From the NCBI RefSeq assembly GCF_902364025.1, contig NZ_CABJCG010000007.1, forward strand, positions 62,001-126,000: DNA of 64,000 bases. The letters run 5' to 3'. Below the pieces are notes generated by a model. The model ran no database searches. It worked only from the letters and a program-made list of their open reading frames with translations, and was not told where the DNA came from. The position numbers and the translations under genes were made by a program. The stretch's first letter is position 1, and every line of letters starts with the position of its first letter. This stretch comes from Enterocloster lavalensis (lineage in GTDB: Bacteria; Bacillota; Clostridia; Lachnospirales; Lachnospiraceae). This document shows, piece by piece, positions 15,717-24,963 of the stretch.

Positions 15717-17351
15717 ATGAAAAAAACGAAAAGGCTTCTGGCATTGGCGCTTGCGCTGGGAATGATGGCCGGTCTGACGGCCTGCAGCGGCTCCGGCAAG
15801 ACGGAGTCACAGCCCGCGGCGGCGGGGACGTCTGCGGGGGATACGGGAAACGCCCCGGCCGGCGGCGCTTCGCACTATGTGAACGACGAGGGCAAGGTGG
15901 TGGTGAACCTTCAGCGGACGGAGGGCATGCAGAGCCTGAACATCTGGAACTACACCTCAGGTCCCAACTACGCCTTTGCCGAGATGGTATTTGACGCTCT
16001 TTACGTCTCCGACCACGGCGGCAACTGCAAGCCCTGTATCTGCACCGGCTACGATCTGAGTGAGGACGGAAAAGAAGTTACCCTGCACATCGCCGAGGGC
16101 GTAAAGTTCTTCGACGGCTCCGACTGCGACGCGGACGACGTGTACACGCAGATGAAGTATATCGCGGAGCACAAGGACGAAATGGCCCTGTTTGCAACGA
16201 ACTGGAAATATCTGGAGTCCGCTGAGAAGGTGGATCAGCACACGGTAAAGCTCTACCTGAGCGAGCCCTTCTTCTCCCTGGAAATCTCTCTGGCCTACAC
16301 CTACATTGCCAAGGCCGAGGAGATCGAACAGTACGGGGCCAACTTATTCTCCTCCGTGCCCTCCTTAAACGGCACGGGACGCTGGAAACTGGAGGAGTGG
16401 GTGGACGGACAGTATTTGAAATACGCCCGCAACTACGACTACTGGCAGGGCGGAGATTTCACCAACGTGGACATTCTCTACGTCTGGTTCATCACCGATC
16501 CCACGGCCCAGAACGCGGCCTTTATCAACGGCGAGATCGATTTCATCGACAACGTGAACGTGGACCTGCGGTCCATGCTGGACGGAGTGGCGGACCAGTG
16601 CACCATGAAGGAACAGGTCAAGGAGACCATGTACTATCTCCAGTTCAAGATGGACGGAAAGGCTCCCACCAGCGACCAGAACCTGCGCTTTGCCATCATG
16701 CACGCTGTGGACCGGGATGCGTTCTGCACCCTGATGGGCGGCGGCACGGTGATGAACGACTTCTTTACCACCCATGCGGAAGGCCATCAGCCGGATAAGC
16801 CGGCCATCGGGTACGATCCCGAACTGGCCAAGGAGTATCTGGCCAAGTCCAACTACAACGGGGAGACCCTGGTGCTCTTAAGCCGCAGCGACATCGAGTA
16901 CGCGGATTCCATCATGACCGCCATGGCGGATTACTTAAACCAGATCGGAATCAAGACCCAGGTGGATATGGTGGATACCGCCACCATGAACAGCAGACGC
17001 GCAGACGGCACCTACGACATTTTCATGGTCAATCTGGCGACCTGGGACGGCAACGCCCTGACCCAGAACCTGGTTCCCAGAGTGGTTCAGGACATGCACC
17101 ACAACGGTTACGTGAACGAGGAGTTAAACGCGCTGATCATGAAGGCCTTCGGCGATATGAACGCGGAGACCCGCGTAAAGACCCTGGAGCAGGTGGGCGA
17201 TATTCTCTACGATTTACAGGGACCGCTGGTACCGATTGTGCAGATCGTGGGAACTCCCTGCGTCCGCAACGGCCTTACCGGACTGATTGAAAATCCCCTG
17301 GGAGGCTATATCTTCACGGAGATCGCCGTGGAGGAGAGCTATCTGAAGTAA
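15717..17351 (+). CDS. Oligopeptide-type ABC transporter substrate-binding lipoprotein
   Basis: A 544-residue SBP_bac_5 (DppA/OppA-like) protein. A lipoprotein signal ends in GLTAC with Cys23, followed by a Ser/Gly/Ala-rich linker. The mature part has the family's two-lobe pattern (EGVKFFDGSDCDADDV, GTGRWKLEEW, DLRFAIMHAVDR-like segment). Members bind peptides, but also opines, glycosides and other polar solutes. I use ATG 15717 after AAAGGAGG; an in-frame extension to 15663 overlaps the previous gene and lacks a signal sequence. A strong stem-loop follows it, before the permease genes. The substrate may be a sugar-acid derivative, judging from the operon. Confidence 0.88.
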   Translation: MKKTKRLLALALALGMMAGLTACSGSGKTESQPAAAGTSAGDTGNAPAGGASHYVNDEGKVVVNLQRTEGMQSLNIWNYTSGPNYAFAEMVFDALYVSDHGGNCKPCICTGYDLSEDGKEVTLHIAEGVKFFDGSDCDADDVYTQMKYIAEHKDEMALFATNWKYLESAEKVDQHTVKLYLSEPFFSLEISLAYTYIAKAEEIEQYGANLFSSVPSLNGTGRWKLEEWVDGQYLKYARNYDYWQGGDFTNVDILYVWFITDPTAQNAAFINGEIDFIDNVNVDLRSMLDGVADQCTMKEQVKETMYYLQFKMDGKAPTSDQNLRFAIMHAVDRDAFCTLMGGGTVMNDFFTTHAEGHQPDKPAIGYDPELAKEYLAKSNYNGETLVLLSRSDIEYADSIMTAMADYLNQIGIKTQVDMVDTATMNSRRADGTYDIFMVNLATWDGNALTQNLVPRVVQDMHHNGYVNEELNALIMKAFGDMNAETRVKTLEQVGDILYDLQGPLVPIVQIVGTPCVRNGLTGLIENPLGGYIFTEIAVEESYLK

Positions 17352-17366
17352 CGGATGAACAAGCGT

Positions 17367-17401
17367 GGACTGTCACCCGGTAAGCTTACCGGTGGCAGTC
17401 C
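17367..17401 (+). other. Intra-operon stem-loop after the substrate-binding protein gene
   Basis: GGACTGTCACCCGGTA pairs with TACCGGTGGCAGTCC across an AGCT loop, with no T-tract. Position between binding-protein and permease genes fits a partial attenuator or a 3'-end stabiliser that raises binding-protein levels. Similar stem-loops follow two other binding-protein genes here (29854 and 57903). Confidence 0.7.
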
Positions 17402-17423
17402 GGCTTTAAATGGGAGGTAAGCG

Positions 17424-18353
17424 ATGGTTCGATTTTTTGTCAAACGAATCCTGTGCCTGCTTTTGGTCGTATGGATCGTTTCTGTGCTGGCGTTCGTGAT
17501 GATGCGCCTGGCGCCCGGGGACGCCGCCGTTATGGCGCTGCCGGATTACGCCTCGGAGGAACAGATTGAGCTCATGCGGGTCAAGCTGGGGCTGGATAAA
17601 CCTTATATCACGCAATACTTTATCTACATGGGCAACCTGTTAAAGGGCGATCTGGGGACCTCCGTGCTGTATGAGCGCCCCTGTCTGGATGTTATTATGG
17701 AACGCCTTCCGGCCACGCTCAGCGTCGCCGTGGTCTGCTCCGCCATGGTTCTGCTGGTCAGCATCCCTCTGGGGATTATCGCAGGGGTGAACAAAGGCGG
17801 ACCGGTGGATTTCTTTGCCGTTCTCTTCGCGCTTCTGGGCCAGTCCATGTCCGTGGTCTGGGTCTGCGTGCTGCTGCTTCTGTTCTGCTCCGTAAAAAAC
17901 AACTGGCTGCCCAGCATGGGCTACAACGGCCTGGCGGATGTCCGGTACCTGATTATGCCGGCCATCGCCATGGGCTATAAGATGTGCGCGGGTATGGTGA
18001 GGATGGGGCGCTCCGGCATGATCGACGTGCTGAACGAGGATTATATCACCTGCGCCTACGCCAGGGGCATGAGTAAATTTGTGGTGAACTGCAAGTATGC
18101 GTTCAAGAATTCCATTATCCCGGTCATCACCATTTTCGGAATGGACGTGGCGCAGATGCTGGCCGGAGCGGTGATCATCGAGACCACGTTCACTATCCCG
18201 GGCATCGGCAGCATGCTGGTGAAGGCGGTGTCCAACCGGGACTACCCGTTGACGCAGTCCACGCTGATCGTCACCGCGGCCATGTTCGCGCTGGTCAACC
18301 TGGTGGTTGACATTGTAAACGCCCTGGTGGACCGCCGGATGAAATTGAACTGA
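17424..18353 (+). CDS. Oligopeptide-type ABC transporter permease (DppB-like)
   Basis: A 309-residue inner-membrane permease. It shows the DppB/OppB start (RFFVKRILCLLLVVWIVS), the LRPGD-like MRLAPGDAA element and the EAA loop around ACAYARGMSKF. About six membrane segments are expected. The C terminus has the family ending, with VIIETTFTIPGIGSMLVKA before the last helices. It pairs with the next gene as the heterodimeric channel. ATG 17424 is preceded by GGGAGG. No anomalies are visible. Confidence 0.92.
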   Translation: MVRFFVKRILCLLLVVWIVSVLAFVMMRLAPGDAAVMALPDYASEEQIELMRVKLGLDKPYITQYFIYMGNLLKGDLGTSVLYERPCLDVIMERLPATLSVAVVCSAMVLLVSIPLGIIAGVNKGGPVDFFAVLFALLGQSMSVVWVCVLLLLFCSVKNNWLPSMGYNGLADVRYLIMPAIAMGYKMCAGMVRMGRSGMIDVLNEDYITCAYARGMSKFVVNCKYAFKNSIIPVITIFGMDVAQMLAGAVIIETTFTIPGIGSMLVKAVSNRDYPLTQSTLIVTAAMFALVNLVVDIVNALVDRRMKLN

Positions 18354-18370
18354 CAGGAGAGGTGTATTGT

Positions 18371-19228
18371 ATGAAAAAGAAAATCCTGATCCGCCGGATG
18401 CTGCGCAGCCCGCAATTTGTCATCGGATTTCTGATCGTGCTGGCCGTGGTGATCGTCAGCCTGTTCGCCAAACAGCTGGCGCCCATGGATGAGAATTTAA
18501 ACCATATCGCGGCGCGTTTTACCGCGCCCCAGGGGCTCGGCGCTTACAGAACGGGCGGTTATGTGCTGGGTACGGATGAGCTTGGAAGGGATATCCTTTC
18601 CCGGGTTCTGATCGGAAGTAAGATATCTCTGCAGATCGCGTTTATCTCCACGCTTTTCGTGGCGGTAATCGGCACGCTCCTTGGCGTGTTCGCGGGGTAT
18701 TTCGGCGGTATTATCGACGATATTGTGATGAGGGCAACGGAAGTTACCATGGCGATCCCCTCCATGACGCTGGGGATCGTGATTATGGCCATCTTCGGCC
18801 CCAGTATCTCCAACCTGATCATGGTAATGATCATCACCTCCTGGAAAAGTTTTGCCAAGGTATCCAGAAACCAGGTGATGGTCATGAGAAACCAGGAGTT
18901 TGTCCAGGCCTCCAGGGCGCTGGGGGGCTCCGGCTGGCACATTATGATGTCCCAGATCATGCCCAATGTGACGACGCCTCTTTTGATTCAGCTGTCCGGC
19001 ACCTTCGGCGGCGTGATTCTGACGGAGGCCGGGCTGAGTTATCTGTATCTGGGCGTGCAGCTGCCCAACCCGTCCTGGGGTAATATGATCGCGGGAGGCC
19101 GGACGTATCTGGCGGCCTACCCCTGGATGGTCATTGTCCCCGGGGTGGCCCTGATGATCACGGTGCTGGGATTCAATTTCCTGGGCGACGGCCTGAGAGA
19201 CGTGCTGGATCCCAAGCAGTCCAGATAG
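18371..19228 (+). CDS. Oligopeptide-type ABC transporter permease (DppC-like)
   Basis: A 285-residue permease with an N-terminal OppC-like segment (KILIRRMLRSPQFVIGFLIV), a periplasmic loop with GTDELGRDILSRVL, and the EAA loop QASRALGGSGWHIMMSQIMPN. The ending GDGLRDVLDPK is typical of DppC/OppC. I use ATG 18371, with AGGAGAGG 8 bases upstream; GTG 18362 is inside that site. It lies 17 bases after the DppB-like gene. Confidence 0.92.
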   Translation: MKKKILIRRMLRSPQFVIGFLIVLAVVIVSLFAKQLAPMDENLNHIAARFTAPQGLGAYRTGGYVLGTDELGRDILSRVLIGSKISLQIAFISTLFVAVIGTLLGVFAGYFGGIIDDIVMRATEVTMAIPSMTLGIVIMAIFGPSISNLIMVMIITSWKSFAKVSRNQVMVMRNQEFVQASRALGGSGWHIMMSQIMPNVTTPLLIQLSGTFGGVILTEAGLSYLYLGVQLPNPSWGNMIAGGRTYLAAYPWMVIVPGVALMITVLGFNFLGDGLRDVLDPKQSR

Positions 19229-19240
19229 GAGGTATTTTTT

Positions 19241-20218
19241 GTGGAACAGAGCAAGGAAGTTTTACTTGAAATCAAAGACTATACCGTGGAATTCCACACG
19301 GAGACAGGGGTGAAGCAGGCCATCAACCATTTGAACCTGACCATCCACAAGGGAGAGTCCCTGGGGCTGGTGGGGGAGGCGGGAGCCGGTAAGACCACCA
19401 CGGCGCTCAGCATCCTGCGCCTGCTGCCAAAACACTCGGCTAAGATCCTGGGCGGAACCATCACCTTCGGCGGCCAGAATATGGCGAAACTGTCCCAGCG
19501 GGAGCTGCGGGATATCCGCGGGTCCAAAATCTCCATGATCTTTCAGAACCCGTTGACCTCCTTGAACCCGGTATTCACGGTGGGAGAGCAGGTGGCCATG
19601 GTGTTGCGCCGCCACCGGGGCATGAGCAACAGCCAGGCGTTAAAGGAAGCCGGGAATCTGATGGAGGTGGTGGGGATCGCCAGGGAGCGGATCAAGGACT
19701 ACCCCCATCAGTTCTCCGGGGGCATGCGCCAGCGCATCGGCATCGCCGCCGCCCTGGCCTGCAATCCCGAGCTGTTGATCGCGGACGAGCCCACCACGGC
19801 TTTGGATGTGACCATCCAGGCGCAGATCATGGAGCTGATGAAAAAGCTCCAGCAGCAGTACGATACGTCGCTGCTGATGATTACCCATAATCTGGGAATT
19901 ATCAGTGAGCTGTGCAAGAACGTGGCGGTAATGTACGCCGGAGCCATTATCGAGTACGGTTCAGTGCGGGAGGTGTTCTCCAATCCGGCCCACCCGTACA
20001 CCCAGGGGCTTCTGGGCGCGATTCCGTCCCTGGACGACGACAAGGAGCGGCTGGTGGCGATCCCCGGAGAGGTGGCAAATCCCTACCATCTGCCCAAGGG
20101 GTGCAGCTTTAACCCGCGCTGTGAGCACTGTCTGGAGGCCTGCATGGAGGGGCCGCCGCCCATGGTAAAGCTGAACGACAATCATTACGTGGCCTGCTGG
20201 GCCAGGGGAGGGAGGTAG
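19241..20218 (+). CDS. Oligopeptide-type ABC transporter ATPase (DppD-like)
   Basis: A 325-residue ATPase starting at GTG 19241, 8 bases after GGAGG. Walker A is GEAGAGKTT, slightly off the usual GESGSGKS. The signature is FSGGMRQRIGIA and Walker B is LLIADEPTTALD. The C-terminal oligopeptide/dipeptide domain has the CxFxPRC-type cysteines (GCSFNPRCEHCLEAC), which in some members bind an Fe-S cluster. It should form a heterodimer with the next protein to energise import. Confidence 0.92.
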   Translation: MEQSKEVLLEIKDYTVEFHTETGVKQAINHLNLTIHKGESLGLVGEAGAGKTTTALSILRLLPKHSAKILGGTITFGGQNMAKLSQRELRDIRGSKISMIFQNPLTSLNPVFTVGEQVAMVLRRHRGMSNSQALKEAGNLMEVVGIARERIKDYPHQFSGGMRQRIGIAAALACNPELLIADEPTTALDVTIQAQIMELMKKLQQQYDTSLLMITHNLGIISELCKNVAVMYAGAIIEYGSVREVFSNPAHPYTQGLLGAIPSLDDDKERLVAIPGEVANPYHLPKGCSFNPRCEHCLEACMEGPPPMVKLNDNHYVACWARGGR

Positions 20219-20222
20219 GACC

Positions 20223-21233
20223 ATGGAAAATAAGGACAATACACTGGTGGAGGTCCGCCACCTGAAAAAGCATTTCCAGGTAGGGGATAAAAAGGTTCTG
20301 CACGCGGTGGATGACGTCAGTTTTTCCATCGGCAGAGGCCAGACCCTGGGACTGGTGGGGGAGAGCGGCTGCGGGAAGAGCACGGTGGGCACCGTGGTGA
20401 TGCGCCTGCAAAAGCCCACCTCCGGGGAGCTGATTTTTGAGGGGAAGGACATTTTTAAGTGCACGGACCGGAAGGAAAATCTGGAGTACAGGCGGGGGAT
20501 GCAGATCGTGTTCCAGGACCCCTACTCCTCCTTAAATCCGAAAAAGACCATCCGCAGCATCCTCTCCGAGGGTTATCTGATCCACCACACCGTGACCAAG
20601 GGGCAGTTGAACGACACCCTCTCCCTGCTGTCGGAAAAGACCGGAATATCCAAGGACATGTGGGACCAGTATCCCCACGAGCTGGACGGCGGCAAGCGCC
20701 AGGTGGTGGGCATCGCCAGGGCGTTGAGCATGAACCCGAAGTTTATCGTCTGCGACGAGCCGGTTTCCTCCCTGGACGTATCCGTTCAGGCTAAGATTCT
20801 GAATCTGTTGATGGATTTACAGAAGGAAATGAACCTGTCCTACCTGTTCATTTCCCATGATCTGAGCGTGGTGAAACACATCTCGGACCGAATCGCCGTG
20901 ATGTATCTGGGACAGATTGTGGAGATGGCGGACCGGCAGACGCTGTTCGCGGACACGCGCCATCCCTATTCCATCGCCCTGCTCTCCGCCATCCCCAAGG
21001 TGGACGTGGACAACAAGGTGAGCCGCATCGTCTTAAAGGGCGACGTGCCCAGCCCCATCAATCCCAAGCAGGTCTGCCGATTCGCCAACCGCTGCTGGAT
21101 GAGCCAGCCCATCTGCTTTGAGCAGGAGCCGGAGCTTAAGGAAATCAGTACGGGCCACTGCGTGAAATGTCATTTCGCCCAGGAGTCCAGAGAGCGGATG
21201 CTGCGGGCCGAGACCTCCAGCATCGAGAGTTAG
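20223..21233 (+). CDS. Oligopeptide-type ABC transporter ATPase (DppF-like)
   Basis: A 336-residue ATPase with Walker A GESGCGKST and Walker B FIVCDEPVSSLD. The signature is LDGGKRQVVGIARAL, where the family usually has LSGGQRQR; this is an unusual but conservative variant. The C-terminal oligopeptide domain has cysteines in VCRFANRCWMSQPIC. It starts 5 bases after the DppD-like gene, so translation is probably coupled. It ends 11 bases before the first glucarate dehydratase, tying transporter and catabolism together. Confidence 0.92.
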   Translation: MENKDNTLVEVRHLKKHFQVGDKKVLHAVDDVSFSIGRGQTLGLVGESGCGKSTVGTVVMRLQKPTSGELIFEGKDIFKCTDRKENLEYRRGMQIVFQDPYSSLNPKKTIRSILSEGYLIHHTVTKGQLNDTLSLLSEKTGISKDMWDQYPHELDGGKRQVVGIARALSMNPKFIVCDEPVSSLDVSVQAKILNLLMDLQKEMNLSYLFISHDLSVVKHISDRIAVMYLGQIVEMADRQTLFADTRHPYSIALLSAIPKVDVDNKVSRIVLKGDVPSPINPKQVCRFANRCWMSQPICFEQEPELKEISTGHCVKCHFAQESRERMLRAETSSIES

Positions 21234-21244
21234 GAGGGCAGGGT

Positions 21245-22603
21245 ATGCAAGGTGACAACCATATGGCTAAGGGATCCCCTGTGGTCACTACCATGCAGGT
21301 GATCCCGGTGGCCGGGAGGGACAGCATGCTGATGACCCTCAGCGGGGCCCACGGGCCGTTTTTTACCCGGAATCTGGTGATCCTCACAGACAGCGCCGGG
21401 CACAGGGGCATCGGGGAAATACACGGCGGGGACTACACCTGCCAGGCCCTTGAAAGCTTTATTCCCCTGGTGGAGGGGGAGCCGGTTGGGGCATACCGCC
21501 GGATCCTTGGAAAAATCCATGGGACCTGCGGGCCGCAGCCCGGGGAGGCGGGCGAGGGAATCCAGCGGCTGGACATTGCCAAGCTGAAATTCGTGGTTCG
21601 GGCGGAGTGGGCCGTGGAGTGCGCCCTTTTGGACCTGCTTGGGCAGTATCTGGGACTTCCGGTCTGCCAGCTGTTGGGCGAGGGAAAGCAGCGGGACCGG
21701 GTGGAAACCCTGGGCTACCTGTTTTACGTCAGCGACAAGGCCAAGACGGACCTGCCCTATTTGGACGAGGAAAATGCCGCCGGCTGGTTCGCCATGCGGC
21801 GGCGGGAGATGCTAACGCCCGGGAAGATTGTGGAGCAGGCCCAGGCTTTGCAGGAACGGTACGGATTTTGCAGCTTCAAGCTGAAGGGCGGCGTGCTTTC
21901 CGGGGAGGCGGAGATGGAAACGGTCCGCGCTCTGAAGAAACATTTCCCGGAGTGCCGGATCAACATAGACCCCAACGGCGCGTGGAGCCTAAAGGAGGCA
22001 ATCCGGCTCTGCAAGCCCATGGAGGGCGTCCTGGCCTACGCAGAGGACCCCTGCGGCCCGGAGGCGGGCTACAGCAGCCGGGAGATCATGGCGGAGTTCA
22101 AGAACGCGGTGAATATCCCGGTGGCAACCAACATGATTGCCACCAACTGGCGGCAGTTCTACCATGCCGCGGCCCTTCACGCCGTGGATATCGTGCTGGC
22201 GGACCCGCATTTCTGGGGTTTTGACGGCAGCGTGCGTATGGCTCAGATTTTAGAAGAGTGGGGGTTGACCTGGGGAAGCCATTCCAACAATCATTTCGAT
22301 ATTACTTTGACGGCATTCGCCCATGTGGCGGCCGCGGTTCCGGGCCGTCCCACTGCCCTTGACACTCACTGGATCTGGCAGGACGGCCAGAACCTGTTGA
22401 AAAACGCGCCGCAGATTCGGGACGGATATCTTGAAGTGCCAAAGGGGCCGGGACTGGGCGTGGAGATCGATATGGTGAAGGTAGAGGAGGCCAACCGGCT
22501 GTACCGGCGGCTGCCTGGTCACGACCGGGACGACGCTGCGGCCATGCAGTACCTGATTCCCGGTTGGAAATTTGACCCTAAAATGCCGGCGTTGGTGCGC
22601 TAG
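21245..22603 (+). CDS. gudD: Glucarate dehydratase, copy 1
   Basis: A 452-residue enolase-superfamily enzyme. It has the GudD N terminus (VIPVAGRDSMLMTLSGAH), the base motif KLK at 212-214, metal-ligand positions in INIDPNGAW and AEDPCG, and the general-base His region SHSNNHFDI near the C terminus. The enzyme dehydrates D-glucarate (and usually L-idarate) to 5-keto-4-deoxyglucarate with Mg2+. I start at ATG 21245, with GGAGGG 7-8 bases upstream; an upstream extension would overlap the ATPase gene. The next gene is a clear paralogue. In E. coli GudD is paired with the inactive-looking GudX, so one copy here could also have a different role. Confidence 0.87.
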   Translation: MQGDNHMAKGSPVVTTMQVIPVAGRDSMLMTLSGAHGPFFTRNLVILTDSAGHRGIGEIHGGDYTCQALESFIPLVEGEPVGAYRRILGKIHGTCGPQPGEAGEGIQRLDIAKLKFVVRAEWAVECALLDLLGQYLGLPVCQLLGEGKQRDRVETLGYLFYVSDKAKTDLPYLDEENAAGWFAMRRREMLTPGKIVEQAQALQERYGFCSFKLKGGVLSGEAEMETVRALKKHFPECRINIDPNGAWSLKEAIRLCKPMEGVLAYAEDPCGPEAGYSSREIMAEFKNAVNIPVATNMIATNWRQFYHAAALHAVDIVLADPHFWGFDGSVRMAQILEEWGLTWGSHSNNHFDITLTAFAHVAAAVPGRPTALDTHWIWQDGQNLLKNAPQIRDGYLEVPKGPGLGVEIDMVKVEEANRLYRRLPGHDRDDAAAMQYLIPGWKFDPKMPALVR

Positions 22604-22659
22604 AAGATGGAACGCCTTAAAGCCGGTACGCTGGCGGGGAGGCTGGACTGAAAACAAAA

Positions 22660-22676
22660 CGCCGCCCAACGCGGCG
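22660..22676 (+). other. Stem-loop between the two glucarate dehydratase genes
   Basis: CGCCGC and GCGGCG form a six-base stem with a five-base loop and no T-tract. It is an intra-operon structure upstream of the second gene's GAGAGGAG ribosome site. Confidence 0.4.
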
Positions 22677-22701
22677 GTTCACAGAGAGAGGAGATAGACG
22701 G

Positions 22702-24030
22702 ATGGTTCCCAGAATCACAAAGATGGAGGTCTTTCCCGTGGCGGGGAGAGACTGTATGGAGTTGAATTTAAGCGGGGCCCACGCGCCCTATTTTACCAGA
22801 AACGTGGTGGTGCTCACCGACAGCAGCGGACTTCTGGGCGTGGGCGAGGTTCCGGGCGGAGAGAAGATCACGAAGGCCCTTGTGGACAGCATCGATCTGG
22901 TGGTGGGCACCAGCGTGGGGGAGTACAAGAATACCCTGGTGCGGGTGAAGGAACAGCTGGACCGCAGCGTTGCGGAGGATGTGCGGGGTAACCAGACCTT
23001 TGACCAGCGCACCGGCGTCCACGTGCTGACGGCCATCGAGGCGCCCCTTTTAGACCTGCTGGGAAAATACCTGGAGGTGCCTGCGGCGGCCCTTTTGGGG
23101 GACGGCCAGCACCACGACCGGGTTCGGATGCTGGGCTACCTGTTTTTCGTGGGGGACCGCAAACGGACGGATCTGCCCTACGCGTCGGAACCGGACAGCG
23201 ATTGCGCCTGGTACCGCCTGCGCCACGAGGAGGCCATGACCCCGGAGGCGGTGGTGGAGTTAGCCAGGGCGGCCAAAGAGAAATACGGGTTTGAGGATTT
23301 CAAGCTGAAGGGCGGCGTCCTGGACGGCGAGGAGGAGATGAGGGCGATCCGGGCGTTAAAGAAGGAATTTCCCGACGCCAGAATCACCCTGGACCCCAAC
23401 GGCTGCTGGAGCTTAAAGGAGGCTGTAGCGCTGTGCCGGGATATGCAGGGGATTCTGACCTACTGCGAAGATCCCTGCGGCGTGGAGGGCGCTTACTCGG
23501 GGCGGGAGATCATGTCCGAGTTCCGCCGGGCCACCGGACTGCCAACAGCCACCAATATGATCGCAACGGACTGGAGGCAGCTTGGCCATTCGTTGGAAAT
23601 GCAGTCTGTGGATATTGTGCTGGCGGACCCGCATTTCTGGACCATGAACGGCTCTGTGCGGGTGGGACAGCTGTGCAGCGACCTGGGATATATGTGGGGA
23701 AGCCATTCCAACAACCACTTTGACATTTCCCTGGCCATGTTCTCCCAGACCGCGGCCGCGGTTCCGGGGCGGCTCAACGCCATTGACACCCACTGGATCT
23801 GGCAGGAGGGCATGGAGCGATTGACCAAAGAGCCGTTACAGATCGTGGACGGCTGGGTGGAGATTCCGAAGAAGCCGGGCCTTGGCATCGACGTGGACAT
23901 GGAGCAGGTGAAAAAGGCCCATCAGCTGTATCTGGACAACTGTCTGGGCGGCAGAGACGACGCCGCGGGTATGCAGTATCTGATTCCGGGATGGAAGTTT
24001 GACCCCAAGCGGCCCTGTATGGTGCGGTGA
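22702..24030 (+). CDS. gudD: Glucarate dehydratase, copy 2
   Basis: A 442-residue paralogue of the 21245 protein, similar over its whole length ([74 protein letters not shown]). All the catalytic motifs seen in copy 1 are kept, so both copies look active. It may differ in stereospecificity (glucarate against idarate or galactarate) or act as a GudX-like partner. ATG 22702 follows GAGAGGAG. It is the last gene of the operon; no strong terminator is visible before the rnpB promoter. Confidence 0.87.
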   Translation: MVPRITKMEVFPVAGRDCMELNLSGAHAPYFTRNVVVLTDSSGLLGVGEVPGGEKITKALVDSIDLVVGTSVGEYKNTLVRVKEQLDRSVAEDVRGNQTFDQRTGVHVLTAIEAPLLDLLGKYLEVPAAALLGDGQHHDRVRMLGYLFFVGDRKRTDLPYASEPDSDCAWYRLRHEEAMTPEAVVELARAAKEKYGFEDFKLKGGVLDGEEEMRAIRALKKEFPDARITLDPNGCWSLKEAVALCRDMQGILTYCEDPCGVEGAYSGREIMSEFRRATGLPTATNMIATDWRQLGHSLEMQSVDIVLADPHFWTMNGSVRVGQLCSDLGYMWGSHSNNHFDISLAMFSQTAAAVPGRLNAIDTHWIWQEGMERLTKEPLQIVDGWVEIPKKPGLGIDVDMEQVKKAHQLYLDNCLGGRDDAAGMQYLIPGWKFDPKRPCMVR

Positions 24031-24144
24031 GGGAAAATGTGATGTGCCCGCGGGAACCGGAGCTTGCCGCCTGCACCAGCCTGCATCAGCCCGCTTGTTG
24101 GATGCAATGGTCCGCTGGCGCAGCCTGCGGGCGATTGTTTTGAC

Positions 24145-24173
24145 TGGACAAATCCCGCCCGCTGTGCTAAACT
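24145..24173 (+). promoter_or_regulatory. Promoter of rnpB
   Basis: TGGACA, a 17-base spacer and TAAACT, with a TG one base before the -10 box (extended -10). The start should fall near 24180, just before the P1 helix. TTGACT at 24140 overlaps the -35 but its spacing is too long. Confidence 0.65.
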
Positions 24174-24182
24174 AAAACAGTT

Positions 24183-24539
24183 GTGAGTAGGACAAATGGC
24201 CGCTGCTGCAATACCGAAAGGCTGCAGGAGAGGAAAGTCCGGGCTTCACAGGGCAGGGTGCCAGATAACGTCTGGCGGAGGCGACTCCAGGGACAGTGCA
24301 ACAGAAATGTACCGCCGCCCGCGGCCTGTCCGCGGACGGTAAGGGTGGAAGGGCAGTGTAAGAGACTACCGCCCGCCTGGTAACAGGCGGGGCACATGTA
24401 AACCCCACTCGAAGCAAGACCGAACAGGAAGCATATGGCGGCCCGTCAGCTTCCGGGTAGGTTGCTGGAGGCTGCCGGTGACGGCAGTCCTAGATAGATG
24501 GCCATTCGACGACATAACCCGGCTTATCGTCCTGCTCAC
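24183..24539 (+). ncRNA. rnpB: RNase P RNA
   Basis: The catalytic RNA of RNase P, which matures the 5' ends of tRNAs. The ends GTGAGTAGGAC and GTCCTGCTCAC pair as the P1 helix. Conserved cores are visible: GAGGAAAGTCCGGGC near the 5' end, ACAGAAATGTACCGCC, GGTAAGGGTGGAAGGG, ACTCGAAGCAAGACC, and the 3' core GATAGATGGCCATTCGACGA followed by an ACATAACCCGGCTTA segment. The order and length (about 357 bases) fit a full-length bacterial RNA; I would call it A-type but have not folded it. An intrinsic terminator follows at 24548. Confidence 0.95.
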
Positions 24540-24547
24540 AATCTTTT

Positions 24548-24576
24548 AGGTTTCGGAGAGATCCGGGGCCTTTTTT
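24548..24576 (+). terminator. Intrinsic terminator of rnpB
   Basis: AGGTTTCGG pairs with CCGGGGCCT (with G-T pairs) and is followed by six Ts. Confidence 0.8.
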
Positions 24577-24658
24577 GTTGTATAATAGGGTGTTTTCGGA
24601 TATCCTGAATACAAGATATATTCTCTAAGCGTTGTCATATAAGAAAGGGGCGCGATAC

Positions 24659-24916
24659 TTGATTGCGGTTAATGGATACTTTGATGGAAATATGATACAA
24701 ACACTGGAAAAGCTAAATGCCAGAAAAAATCAGCGTGTTATCATTACGTTGTTAGATGAGGATATTCAGACAAATCATAACGAAAAGAAGATGAAAGCCG
24801 CAGGCTCTCTGGCAAAATATGCAAATCCGAATTTGATACCGATGGAAGAAGGAGCCTGGGAAAGGGCCGTCAGTGATGTCAAAGTGACGTATTTAAACTA
24901 TTACATAGATGATTAA
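24659..24916 (+). CDS. Orphan type II antitoxin-like protein
   Basis: An 85-residue protein. The first half, IAVNGYFDGNMIQTLEKL then RKNQRVIITLLDE, resembles the short beta-rich N terminus of VapB/RelB-like antitoxins. The segment AAGSLAKYANPNLIP followed by AWERAV resembles the toxin-binding tail of such antitoxins. No PIN or RelE toxin gene follows: a strong terminator comes 12 bases after the stop codon and the next gene is a convergent LysR regulator. I choose TTG 24659 because AAAGGGG lies 9 bases upstream; TTG 24632 is the alternative. Its AT-rich codon use differs from the surrounding genes and suggests acquisition. It could be a solitary antitoxin or a remnant. Confidence 0.65.
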   Translation: MIAVNGYFDGNMIQTLEKLNARKNQRVIITLLDEDIQTNHNEKKMKAAGSLAKYANPNLIPMEEGAWERAVSDVKVTYLNYYIDD

Positions 24917-24927
24917 AAGGAGCATAG

Positions 24928-24963
24928 CCCCGGAAAATGAATCAACATTTTCCGGGGTTTTTT
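24928..24963 (+). terminator. Intrinsic terminator after the antitoxin-like gene
   Basis: A perfect 12-base stem CCCCGGAAAATG/CATTTTCCGGGG with a six-base loop and six Ts. It overlaps the stop-codon region of the convergent LysR gene. Confidence 0.95.
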
